Assembly: GCA_016928975.1 (NCBI GenBank)
Contig: JAFGJR010000318.1
Location: forward strand, 1 to 18,260
Length of the DNA stretch: 18,260 nucleotides
Reading direction: 5' to 3'
Source: Sedimentisphaerales bacterium
GTDB taxonomy: Bacteria; Planctomycetota; Phycisphaerae; Sedimentisphaerales; SG8-4
Made by a program: the position numbers and the translations under genes. Under the pieces are notes generated by a model. It made no database searches, was not told the origin of the DNA, and saw nothing but the letters and a program-made list of their open reading frames with translations. Of the stretch, positions 7,451 through 14,057 are shown piece after piece. How positions within the stretch are numbered: position 1 is the first letter of the stretch; every line of letters begins with the position of its first letter.

Positions 7451-7495
7451 CAGCAGCGCACTCGCTCATCGCCGGACAGATTGGAGGTTCAGAGG

Positions 7496-8233
7496 ATGGC
7501 GGAAGAACGACTTGCAGTAGTCACCGGAGCGGCCAGGGGAATTGGCCGCGCTATCGTATTCGAACTGCTCCGGCAGGGGCGCATCGTCGCCGGGTTGGAC
7601 ATCATGCAGGACCAGCTCAAGGACCTGGAAGACGCGGTCGCGAAAGCCGGCTTCGAGGTGTTGACGCGGTGTGTCGATATTACCGACACGCTGAGGTTTG
7701 CCGAGGTGCTTGAGAGTCTTGCGGCCGAGCACGGAGGGATAGGCATACTGGTCAACAACGCCGGCATCACGCGGGACAACTTGCTCATCCGAATGACAGA
7801 CGAGGAGTTTGACAAGGTGCTCGATGTCAATCTCCGGGCGGCATTCGTGGCCACCCGGGCGGCCGCCAAGTCTATGATGCGAAATAAGTTCGGACGGATC
7901 ATCAATATCAGTTCCGTATCCGGCGTCATGGGCAATGCCGGACAGGCCAACTACTCCACGAGCAAGGCCGGGCTCATCGGATTGGCCAAGACTACCGCCC
8001 GCGAACTAGCCAAGAAGAATGTTACCGCCAACTGTGTGGCTCCCGGTTTCATCGACACCGAGATGTCCCGCAAGCTGCCCGAGCCGGTCATCGAAGCGGC
8101 CAAACAGATGATCCCCATGCGCCGTATGGGCAGCGTCGAGGACGTCGCCAAGGCAGTGGCCTTCCTGGCAAGTGATGAAGCAAGTTATATCACCGGCCAG
8201 GTCCTCTGTGTGGATGGGGGTATGGCCATGTGA
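7496..8233 (+). CDS. fabG: 3-oxoacyl-ACP reductase (FabG)
   Basis: This 245-aa short-chain dehydrogenase reduces 3-ketoacyl-ACP with NADPH. The cofactor loop is TGAARGIG (10-17). LVNNAGITRD (85-94) and Asn112 stabilise the fold, and the catalytic residues are Ser140 in NISSVSG, Tyr153 and Lys157 in YSTSKAG. CVAPGFIDTEM (180-190) and the C-terminal ITGQVLCVDGGMAM are typical of FabG. Length matches E. coli FabG (244 aa). The start is ATG 7496, behind GGAGG 8 nt upstream; an in-frame TTG at 7481 is ignored. It lies 45 nt after fabD and is probably the last gene of the rpmF transcript, since a 231-bp spacer with a promoter follows. Confidence 0.95.
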   Translation: MAEERLAVVTGAARGIGRAIVFELLRQGRIVAGLDIMQDQLKDLEDAVAKAGFEVLTRCVDITDTLRFAEVLESLAAEHGGIGILVNNAGITRDNLLIRMTDEEFDKVLDVNLRAAFVATRAAAKSMMRNKFGRIINISSVSGVMGNAGQANYSTSKAGLIGLAKTTARELAKKNVTANCVAPGFIDTEMSRKLPEPVIEAAKQMIPMRRMGSVEDVAKAVAFLASDEASYITGQVLCVDGGMAM

Positions 8234-8296
8234 GGACGGAGTTCCCTCAGAATGCGGGCCGAATTGCCCTCTTCCAGCAACCCAGGCTGAGCCGGG

Positions 8297-8330
8297 AAAA
8301 ATGTGGAAAAAGCCTCAAATGCGTTGAAAA
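8297..8330 (+). promoter_or_regulatory. four A-tracts phased at 10 bp (likely bent DNA / UP element)
   Basis: AAAAA at 8297-8301, AAAAA at 8307-8311, AAA at 8317-8319 and AAAA at 8327-8330 start exactly 10 bp apart, so they fall on one helix face. They end immediately before the candidate -35 of the acpP promoter. Phased A-tracts are known to bend DNA and to act as UP elements; the function here is inferred. Confidence 0.5.
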
Positions 8331-8333
8331 TGA

Positions 8334-8363
8334 TTGTACAAGGACCCGCCCAGTCGGTAAGAT
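8334..8363 (+). promoter_or_regulatory. candidate sigma70 promoter of acpP-fabF
   Basis: TTGTAC (8334-8339), an 18-bp spacer and TAAGAT (8358-8363). Start would be near 8370, with a leader of about 95 nt. Each hexamer has 4 of 6 matches; the phased A-tracts directly upstream strengthen the call. Confidence 0.4.
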
Positions 8364-8464
8364 ACCCGCCAAAAATCGGGAGGGCGGCAGTTTACGCATA
8401 GACCCATAGAACTGCAACCAAAGCCTTACAAGAGAATTCCGATTCTTTTAAGGAGAGTGTGCAA

Positions 8465-9187
8465 ATGAGTGGTAGGGAGGATAAGCCGGGGAGTGACGAG
8501 GTCGTCATCTTCGCCCTGAGCAGCAAGGCAGTGAGCACGTACAAAGACGCAGGGTCGCCTCCGGACGTCGCAGCCACGGCCATGGCCAAGGCCGGCGGAC
8601 TCGAGGGGGCTCAGCCTCTCATAACCAACGCAAACGGCGCGATATCGCCCAGTGACGAACTCGTCCAAGACTTTGCCACTTGGAAGGTCTGGGCCGAGGA
8701 CAGCGGCGCTATATGGGTCACGAAGAAGAAGATACCGGGAGAGACCTACAAAGAGGATTCTGATGTGCGCAAACTGCCCAGTGTGCGTCTTCTCGGACGT
8801 GTGCCGGCACTCGCCTACCTCACCGGCCTCTGCTTGCAGAAGGGGCTTGACCCGCAGCACATCTCAACTGAGGGACTCAAGAAACTGGAAGGCGAGGCTT
8901 CTGGAGTGCCCGCGCATGAGGATCCTTATGTGCAGATGATTGAGAACAAGGTAATCGAGATAATCAGCGAACAGATGGGTGTTGACAAATCCGAGATAAG
9001 CCGCGAAACCTCCTTCATCAACGATCTGAATGCCGATTCTCTGGACACGGTCGAACTCGTCATGGAGTTCGAAGATGAGTTCGACATGAGTATCCCAGAC
9101 GAGGAAGCGGAGAAGATCCAGACCGTCGGCGCCGCCGTCGATTACATCGTCAACATAGCACAATCCAAGAAGAAAGAAAGCGCGTAA
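8465..9187 (+). CDS. acpP: acyl carrier protein with an unrecognised ~155-aa N-terminal extension
   Basis: The open frame encodes 240 aa. Residues about 158-233 are a full [20 protein letters not shown], then the 4'-phosphopantetheine site Ser192 in [14 protein letters not shown], and [19 protein letters not shown], close to E. coli AcpP. ACPs are normally 75-85 aa, so the first 155 residues are extra. That part looks like a folded alpha/beta domain ([50 protein letters not shown]) followed by a Gly/Ala/Pro-containing linker ([13 protein letters not shown]). I do not recognise it. ATG 8465 has a strong AAGGAG 9 nt upstream, so the long form should be made. An in-frame ATG at 8936 (Met158) with GAGGA 13 nt upstream would give an 83-aa canonical ACP. 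Either a true fusion or a dual-start gene is possible. fabF starts 7 nt after the stop. Confidence 0.85.
   Translation: MSGREDKPGSDEVVIFALSSKAVSTYKDAGSPPDVAATAMAKAGGLEGAQPLITNANGAISPSDELVQDFATWKVWAEDSGAIWVTKKKIPGETYKEDSDVRKLPSVRLLGRVPALAYLTGLCLQKGLDPQHISTEGLKKLEGEASGVPAHEDPYVQMIENKVIEIISEQMGVDKSEISRETSFINDLNADSLDTVELVMEFEDEFDMSIPDEEAEKIQTVGAAVDYIVNIAQSKKKESA
8936..9187 (+). CDS. acpP: possible internally initiated canonical 83-aa acyl carrier protein
   Basis: This is an alternative product of the same frame. Translation from the in-frame ATG at 8936 gives exactly the length and N-terminus of a standard ACP ([17 protein letters not shown]). A GAGGA (8918-8922) lies 13 nt upstream, longer than ideal, so initiation would be weaker than at 8465. 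Whether the cell makes this short form, the long form or both cannot be told from sequence. Confidence 0.35.
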   Translation: MIENKVIEIISEQMGVDKSEISRETSFINDLNADSLDTVELVMEFEDEFDMSIPDEEAEKIQTVGAAVDYIVNIAQSKKKESA

Positions 9188-9194
9188 GTCCGAC

Positions 9195-10439
9195 ATGGAT
9201 AGACGGCGAGTGGTCATAACGGGCTTGGGGTGTGTTACTGCGCTATCGGAATCCGTCGACGAGTTCTTTGCCGCGCTGTGTGAAGGCAAGAGCGGGGTTT
9301 CTACCGTTGAGTCCTTCGACACCAGTCAGTATCCCGTCCATTTTGGAGGGGAAATCAAAGACTTTGACGCAGGCAAGTACGTTGACAGACGTGACTCGAA
9401 ACGCATGGACCGGTTCACCCAGTTTGCCGTGGCCGGAGCCATTCAAGCCGTCAAAGACAGTGGCATCGACTTTTCCCGAGAGGACCCCTACCGTGTCGGC
9501 GCCATCGTCGGGACGGGCATCGGCGGCATCAGTGAGATCGAAGAGCAGCACCTTCGCTTGCTTGACAAGGGTCCGAGCAAAGTCTCACCCTTCTGCGTGC
9601 CGCGGCTGATGTCGAACGCCGCCAGTGGGAACATCGCGATTCAGTTTGGGCTGCGCGGGCCATGCTTCAGCGTCTCGAGTGCATGTGCTTCAAGCAACCA
9701 CACCATCGGCGAGGCATTCTGGAATATCGTCAGCAACCGTAGCGACATGGTGATTACGGGCGGTTCCGAAGCGGCCCTAACGCCGATCGGACTCGGTTCC
9801 TTTTGTGCGGCTCGCTCACTGAGCTTGCGCAACGACGACCCGCCGGCAGCATCGAGGCCGTTCGACCGAGATCGTGACGGGTTCGTCTTGGCGGAGGGGT
9901 CAGGTATTTTGATGTTGGAGGAGTACGAGCACGCCAAGAAACGCGGCGCGCACATCTATGCGGAGCTGTTGGGCTACGCGGCAACGGACGACGGCTACCA
10001 TATTACCGCGCCGCTTCCGGACGGCGACGGTGCGGCCATGGCCATGAAACTTGCCTTGGACGATGCCAGGGTCGCCCCCGAGCGGGTTGACTACGTCAAT
10101 GCGCACGGCACCAGCACCGAACTCAACGACATTGCCGAAAGCAAGGCCATAAAAACCGTCTTCGGCGAACACGCCTACAAGATGCCGGTCAGCTCAACTA
10201 AGGGCAGCCTCGGACACATGCTGGGAGCGACCGCAGCTATCGAGTTGATCGCGGCTATCAAGACGATCAACGGCTCGATCATTCCGCCCACGATCAATCT
10301 CGAAAACCAGGACGAGCGCTGTGATCTGAAGATGGACTACGTCCCACTGAAGGCCCGCGAGGCCAGGGTGGATATCGCAATCAGCAACTCTTTCGGCTTC
10401 GGCGGTCACAACGCCTGTCTCGTCGTCGGCAGAATCTGA
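9195..10439 (+). CDS. fabF: beta-ketoacyl-ACP synthase II (FabF)
   Basis: This 414-aa elongating condensing enzyme uses malonyl-ACP and acyl-ACP. The Cys-His-His triad is present: Cys164 in SVSSACASSNH, His304 in VNAHGTSTELND and His341 in TKGSLGHMLGAT. Other landmarks are RRVVITGLGCVTAL at the start, RPFDRDRDGFVLAEGSG (221-237) and the C-terminal NSFGFGGHNACLV. Two His rather than His/Asn mark it as FabF/FabB and not FabH type; the length is that of FabF. It starts 7 nt after the ACP stop with no clear Shine-Dalgarno, so translation probably depends on ribosomes finishing acpP. The acpP-fabF pairing is the classical arrangement. Confidence 0.96.
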   Translation: MDRRRVVITGLGCVTALSESVDEFFAALCEGKSGVSTVESFDTSQYPVHFGGEIKDFDAGKYVDRRDSKRMDRFTQFAVAGAIQAVKDSGIDFSREDPYRVGAIVGTGIGGISEIEEQHLRLLDKGPSKVSPFCVPRLMSNAASGNIAIQFGLRGPCFSVSSACASSNHTIGEAFWNIVSNRSDMVITGGSEAALTPIGLGSFCAARSLSLRNDDPPAASRPFDRDRDGFVLAEGSGILMLEEYEHAKKRGAHIYAELLGYAATDDGYHITAPLPDGDGAAMAMKLALDDARVAPERVDYVNAHGTSTELNDIAESKAIKTVFGEHAYKMPVSSTKGSLGHMLGATAAIELIAAIKTINGSIIPPTINLENQDERCDLKMDYVPLKAREARVDIAISNSFGFGGHNACLVVGRI

Positions 10440-10618
10440 TACGGTTCCTGTGAGTCACCGTTGCGTCCGCCTGACCATCGTGTGTGATCCAGGCCGGCGC
10501 GCCATCGACCCGCGGTGGTGGTCTTGACGCAGTCGCCGTCCTGACATTCGAGTCGAGACCGTTTGGGCTGCGGATTGCGGCAGAGACGGCGTGGCGAAAA
10601 CGGGAGCGTCAACGCAGA

Positions 10619-11584
10619 ATGACCTGGGCATTACTACTTTTGGCCGGCGGCTTGCTGCTTCTGTGGAAAGGAGCCGACCTTCTGGTGAACGGCGCGGTCG
10701 GCATTGCCGATCGTCTTGGGATCAGCCAACTCATCGTAGGCCTGACAGTTGTCGCAATGGGAACCTCCGCACCCGAAGCGGCTGCGAGCATTGCAGCGGT
10801 CATGACCGACAAAGGAGACATTGCCATCGGCAACGTCTTCGGCTCGAACATCGCCAATCTGGCTCTGGTTGGCGGCCTTGTGGCCCTGATTCGCCCGCTC
10901 CAGGTGCAGGCACGGACACTGCGACGCGAGATCCCGACCATGCTCCTGGTCGCCCTGCTGCTGTGGCCGGCGTTGCACGGCCTGACCATTTCGCGCGTGG
11001 AGGGTGTCATTTTCATCGCCGTCTTTCTGGGGCTTGCGGCGTACACCATCCGCACCGCGCGGACGGGCGAACCGCCCACGTTTGTGGACAATCCGCCCCG
11101 GCCGCATGCCGTCGGCCGCGACCTGAAGAGAGATCTGACGCTCGCAGTGGTAGGTCTGGCCGGCCTCACCGTGGGAGCTCGCATGGCCGTCAGCGGGGCC
11201 GTGACCATTGGCACACTTGTCGGTCTCAGCGACGCGGTCGTCGGCTCAACCATCATGGCGGTCGGCACGTCGCTTCCCGAGCTTGTGACCTGTGTCCTCG
11301 CTGCTCTCAAGGGTCACCATGACATCTCCGTCGGCAACCTTGTCGGCTCCAACATCTTCAATACGCTCCTGGTGACGGGCATAGCGAGCGTGGTTCGCCC
11401 GTTCGTGGTCAGCGCACGTTTCGCCAATGGTCCCGACTACTGGATCATGATCGGTGTCAGCCTTGGCTTCGCTGCGACCGTGATTCTGAGCAGGCGCGTC
11501 GTCGGGCGTGTCGGTGGGACGGTTCTGCTGGCCACATACGCAGGGTACCTCGGCTACCTGCTGGTCTTTGCGGCGGTAGCATGA
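10619..11584 (+). CDS. Na+/Ca2+ antiporter of the CaCA family (YrbG-like)
   Basis: This 321-aa integral membrane protein has about ten hydrophobic segments and the two inverted alpha-repeats that define cation/Ca2+ exchangers: VGLTVVAMGTSAPEAAAS (40-57) with GNVFGSNIANL (71-81), and VGSTIMAVGTSLPELVT (208-224) with GNLVGSNIFNTL (239-250). Glu53 and Glu221 in the GTSxPE motifs and the following Asn residues form the ion site. It would export Ca2+ in exchange for Na+ across the inner membrane. The frame is open upstream to 10484, but ATG 10619 begins directly with the first TM helix (TWALLLLAGGLLLLWKGADLLV) and has GGAG 12 nt upstream. It is monocistronic; its 3' end faces the RACo-like gene 26 nt away. 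Confidence 0.92.
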   Translation: MTWALLLLAGGLLLLWKGADLLVNGAVGIADRLGISQLIVGLTVVAMGTSAPEAAASIAAVMTDKGDIAIGNVFGSNIANLALVGGLVALIRPLQVQARTLRREIPTMLLVALLLWPALHGLTISRVEGVIFIAVFLGLAAYTIRTARTGEPPTFVDNPPRPHAVGRDLKRDLTLAVVGLAGLTVGARMAVSGAVTIGTLVGLSDAVVGSTIMAVGTSLPELVTCVLAALKGHHDISVGNLVGSNIFNTLLVTGIASVVRPFVVSARFANGPDYWIMIGVSLGFAATVILSRRVVGRVGGTVLLATYAGYLGYLLVFAAVA

Positions 11585-11610
11585 CACCTGAGAGTTGCAG
11601 GGGCAAGGCC

Positions 11611-13209
11611 TCACGGACGAAGAAGCATCGCATCGGCAAAGACCTCTGCGAACTCCTCCTCATGAGCGATCTCAACATACTGGATTCGCTTCGCCAAGGC
11701 CGTCGCCCTCTCCCTGCACGCCTCGCTGAGCAAGAGCATTACGGCCCCGGAAGCGGCGGCATTACCCACGAAGTGGATTCGCTCCAAAGGCACGTTGGGC
11801 AACAGGCCGATGCTTATCGCGCTACTCGGCCGGATGTAGTTGCCAAACGCCCCTGCCAGCAGGACGCTGTCAAGATCGGTCTCGACGATACCGACCTTCC
11901 TCAGTAGAAGCCCGATGCCTGCTCGGATTGCGCCCTTGGCGAGTTGCACCTCACGGATGTCTCTCTGGGTCAGGACTACCCTCGGTTCTGAAGGTCGGCG
12001 GTCAAACGCCAGGCAGAACGCCGGCTGTCCATCCACCTCGACCACTCGTGCGGCAATCGCCCCCGGCAGGTGCGGTTCGATCATCTCAGGAGCCACAAAA
12101 CGTCCCGTCGGATCGATCACACCCAGGCCAAGAAGCACAGCGACGGCGTCAATCAATCCACTGCCGCAAATCGAGCGGGCAGTCGTGCCGCCGATCACAT
12201 CCAGGGCTATGTCCCCATCACCGACGACGACGGCCTCAATGGCCCCGTCCGCCGCCCGGCTACCGTACGCGATCCGGGCCCCTTCGAGAGCAGGACCGGC
12301 CGCACAACTGGCCGCGTACAGACGATCCGGGGTCCCAAGCACCAGTTCGCCATTCGTGCCGATATCCACCAGCAGGGTCGCAGTCGCGATGTGGTCCACA
12401 TCCGTGGCGAGCGCCGCGGCAGTCGTGTCCGAGCCAACAAACCCGGCGATATTCTCAACTGCATGGACGTTCCCGGCCGGGCTCATGTGCAGGTGCAAGT
12501 CGGTCGGCCGTAAGTCGTGGGCCTCTACCGAATGGGCTCGGTACGGAGCCAGCCCCAACTGTTGGACGGGAAAGCCAAGGAAAAGATGGTTCATGGTGGT
12601 GTTGCCGACGATGCACGCTTCGTAGATTGAGTCCGCAGCGACATGACCAGCATCACACGATGTGTGAATGAGGCTGTTTATGCAGTCGATGATTGCCTCC
12701 TGCAACTCGCTTGAGGCCGCCTCGGACTTGGCATAGTTGATCCGGCTGACTACGTCGTCGCCGAACCGCACCTGAGGATTGAGCGTTGCCTGCGTCGTGA
12801 TGCAGCGGCCGTCAGCCAGGTTGACGAGCTTGGCCACCACGGTCGTTGTGCCGATATCGACTGCCAGGCCCAGAATATCCCCCCTGCCCGCAGCGGATCG
12901 GTATCTTCCGACGATGGTCGGCTGGACTTCGGCAGCGGCATCCAACCCTTCCGAGAGGATCTTGTGTTCGTAGAAACGCGACTTCGATGGAACGGTCACC
13001 GTCAGGTCACTCTGCACGGTGTACTGGCAGGCGAGCACTTCCGTACCGAACGGGTGCACCTCCACCATACACTTGCGGCACGTACCCTTGCCGCCGCACG
13101 GAGTCGTCAGAACAATGCCCGCTTGGCTCGCGGCTTCGAGGAGAGTGGCGCCCTGGTGAATGGACACCTCCTTGTCATCGGGCTTGAAGACTACACGGAA
13201 GTGCTCCAT
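11611..13209 (-). CDS. ferredoxin/ASKHA protein, RACo family (reductive activator of corrinoid proteins)
   Basis: This 532-aa protein starts with a [2Fe-2S] ferredoxin domain (about 1-75) whose ligands are Cys38, Cys44, Cys47 and Cys61 (CX5CX2CX13C). A linker follows, then an ASKHA actin-like ATPase region: DIGTTTV (118-124), VGNTTMNHLFLG (201-212), DIGTNGELVLG (282-292), GPALEGARI (305-313) and a C-terminal AGAFGNYI box. This is the layout of RACo proteins, which use ATP to reduce inactive Co(II) corrinoid proteins to Co(I). That suggests anaerobic methyl-group metabolism. No corrinoid protein or methyltransferase gene lies in the window, so its partner is unknown. The ATG at 13209 has GGAGG 13 nt upstream. 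Its leader region holds a small basic ORF on the same strand. Confidence 0.9.
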   Translation of the reverse strand: MEHFRVVFKPDDKEVSIHQGATLLEAASQAGIVLTTPCGGKGTCRKCMVEVHPFGTEVLACQYTVQSDLTVTVPSKSRFYEHKILSEGLDAAAEVQPTIVGRYRSAAGRGDILGLAVDIGTTTVVAKLVNLADGRCITTQATLNPQVRFGDDVVSRINYAKSEAASSELQEAIIDCINSLIHTSCDAGHVAADSIYEACIVGNTTMNHLFLGFPVQQLGLAPYRAHSVEAHDLRPTDLHLHMSPAGNVHAVENIAGFVGSDTTAAALATDVDHIATATLLVDIGTNGELVLGTPDRLYAASCAAGPALEGARIAYGSRAADGAIEAVVVGDGDIALDVIGGTTARSICGSGLIDAVAVLLGLGVIDPTGRFVAPEMIEPHLPGAIAARVVEVDGQPAFCLAFDRRPSEPRVVLTQRDIREVQLAKGAIRAGIGLLLRKVGIVETDLDSVLLAGAFGNYIRPSSAISIGLLPNVPLERIHFVGNAAASGAVMLLLSEACRERATALAKRIQYVEIAHEEEFAEVFADAMLLRP

Positions 13210-13294
13210 GTGTGCAACCGCGCCTCCGGCTGTTCGAGACCGGCCCGGCGTGAGAATCCCTCACAGGGCGCAAATTCTGAAAGGAAAACGCTTC

Positions 13295-13375
13295 TTAGCT
13301 GATCTTGTGCCTTATTTTCCAGCGTGTGCGTCGCTTTTTGCTTCCGATCTTCCTTCTGCGTCTTGGTTTACTCAT
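13295..13375 (-). CDS. 26-aa extremely basic small protein, possibly ribosomal (mS38/bS22-like)
   Basis: On the minus strand ATG (13375-13373) opens 26 sense codons ending in TAA (13297-13295). The peptide starts MSKPRRRRKIGSKKRR and continues with TRWKIRHKIS; well over half of its residues are Lys or Arg. A GGAGG (13385-13381) lies 5 nt upstream, and a promoter candidate lies about 60 bp further upstream. Composition and size resemble the tiny basic ribosomal proteins of the AURKAIP1/COX24 (mS38, bS22) type; that is an inference from appearance. An overlapping ATG 4 nt upstream gives only three codons. The RACo-like gene begins 85 nt downstream on the same strand and may share the transcript. 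A chance ORF cannot be excluded, but this base composition with a good ribosome binding site makes it worth annotating. Confidence 0.6.
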   Translation of the reverse strand: MSKPRRRRKIGSKKRRTRWKIRHKIS

Positions 13376-13402
13376 GCATTCCTCCAACAAAACTCGAAAT
13401 CC

Positions 13403-13432
13403 CTGTCATAAACATGCCACGCAGCGTATAAT
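13403..13432 (+). promoter_or_regulatory. candidate promoter toward the Cys-rich small protein
   Basis: CTGTCA (13403-13408), an 18-bp spacer and a perfect TATAAT (13427-13432). Start would be near 13439, which leaves a leader of about 160 nt before ATG 13602. Confidence 0.4.
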
Positions 13433-13435
13433 ATC

Positions 13436-13464
13436 ATGTTACACGGCACTTGCCCGCCTGTAAA
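13436..13464 (-). promoter_or_regulatory. candidate promoter toward the small basic ORF and RACo-like gene
   Basis: On the minus strand TTTACA (13464-13459), a 17-bp spacer and TAACAT (13441-13436). Start would be near 13429, about 54 nt before the small ORF ATG. It overlaps the opposing plus-strand promoter. Confidence 0.4.
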
Positions 13465-13576
13465 GGCGATAATGCGGCAATTGTATCAAGCGCAAGACGC
13501 GTATCTGACCACGGGTGCGGCGAGAAGCCTCTGGCATGCCACTTCCGAGCGGCGCGAAGGCTTGGCTTTTCGCTTG

Positions 13577-13597
13577 GCACCCCCGATTATGGGGTGC
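13577..13597 (+). promoter_or_regulatory. hairpin covering the ribosome binding region of the Cys-rich gene
   Basis: GCACCCC (13577-13583) pairs with GGGGTGC (13591-13597): a 7-bp stem with five GC pairs at its loop side and a 7-nt loop (CGATTAT). The 3' arm is the only Shine-Dalgarno-like sequence before ATG 13602, so folding would hide it. Confidence 0.45.
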
Positions 13598-13601
13598 AAA
13601 C

Positions 13602-13907
13602 ATGATTCAATGCGACCAATGCGAATTGTGCGAGATCGGGCCCGAAGGCCGGAAGGTGTTCAAGTGCGATCCCTTCTCCAATATCAAGGAGCCGGAATGC
13701 ATTGCCAAGTGGCAATTGCTCCGGCTGGACATGCTCCTGGCCAGCTACCAAAGCATGCTGAAATGGTACGGCCGACTTGCTCCCCTCCAAGACAAGATCT
13801 TCAAATACGTCCAGCGGGAGATCAGCGACATCGAGGAGTCGGAGAACTGGAAGATGGACGAGGATGAAGAGCAAGACGAAGGCCAAAGCGATGCGTGGCC
13901 TACTTAG
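13602..13907 (+). CDS. cysteine-rich small protein of unknown function
   Basis: This 101-aa protein has an N-terminal CxxCxxC (Cys4, Cys7, Cys10) plus Cys22 and Cys33, which could bind zinc or an Fe-S cluster. A helical middle (AKWQLLRLDMLLASYQSMLKW..., about 35-80) and a very acidic tail (EDEEQDEGQSD) follow. No signal peptide or TM segment is present, so it should be cytoplasmic. The segment FKCDPFSNIKEPEC looks like the conserved core; I associate it with planctomycete hypothetical proteins from memory only. The frame is open upstream to 13515, but ATG 13602 starts at the metal-binding motif. The upstream part (RREASGMPLPSGAKAW) overlaps the structured leader and does not look like protein. 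Its ribosome binding site is weak and lies in a hairpin. Confidence 0.75.
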   Translation: MIQCDQCELCEIGPEGRKVFKCDPFSNIKEPECIAKWQLLRLDMLLASYQSMLKWYGRLAPLQDKIFKYVQREISDIEESENWKMDEDEEQDEGQSDAWPT

Positions 13908-14057
13908 GTATGCGGGGGCATCTGGGTGAATCCTCGTCCTCCGGCGCCGGGAGGCGTCCCACTGGTCATCCTGGTTTTCTCAGATCGCCACACGTTCCAG
14001 CGATTCGTGCAATAAGCCCGTTCGGGACGGCGTCTTTCGAGGTAGTGAACACAAGTG

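Larger units (their letters stand above)
13210..13601. other. gene-poor 392-bp divergent intergenic region
   Basis: Between the RACo-like gene and the Cys-rich gene the only coding candidate is the 26-codon minus-strand ORF at 13295-13375. The region also holds two overlapping promoter candidates (13403-13464) and a structured stretch on the plus strand (13530-13597). That stretch includes the perfect palindrome TGGCATGCCA near 13543 and an AAGCCT/AGGCTT pairing. No RNA gene could be recognised. Confidence 0.6.

Noticed and set aside
10524..10552. Possible antiporter promoter starting with TTGACG
   Set aside because: No acceptable -10 hexamer at 16-18 bp spacing.
10591..11322. 243-codon plus-strand frame within the antiporter gene
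   Set aside because: An off-frame reading of the antiporter with Arg/His/Gly-rich composition; the antiporter frame has the conserved alpha-repeats.
13515..13601. N-terminal extension of the Cys-rich protein to 13515
   Set aside because: The extension overlaps RNA-like structure and adds non-conserved-looking residues before the Cys motif.
13924..13975. Possible terminator (CCTCC ... GGAGG pairing) after the Cys-rich gene
   Set aside because: Only a 5-bp stem and no T-run.
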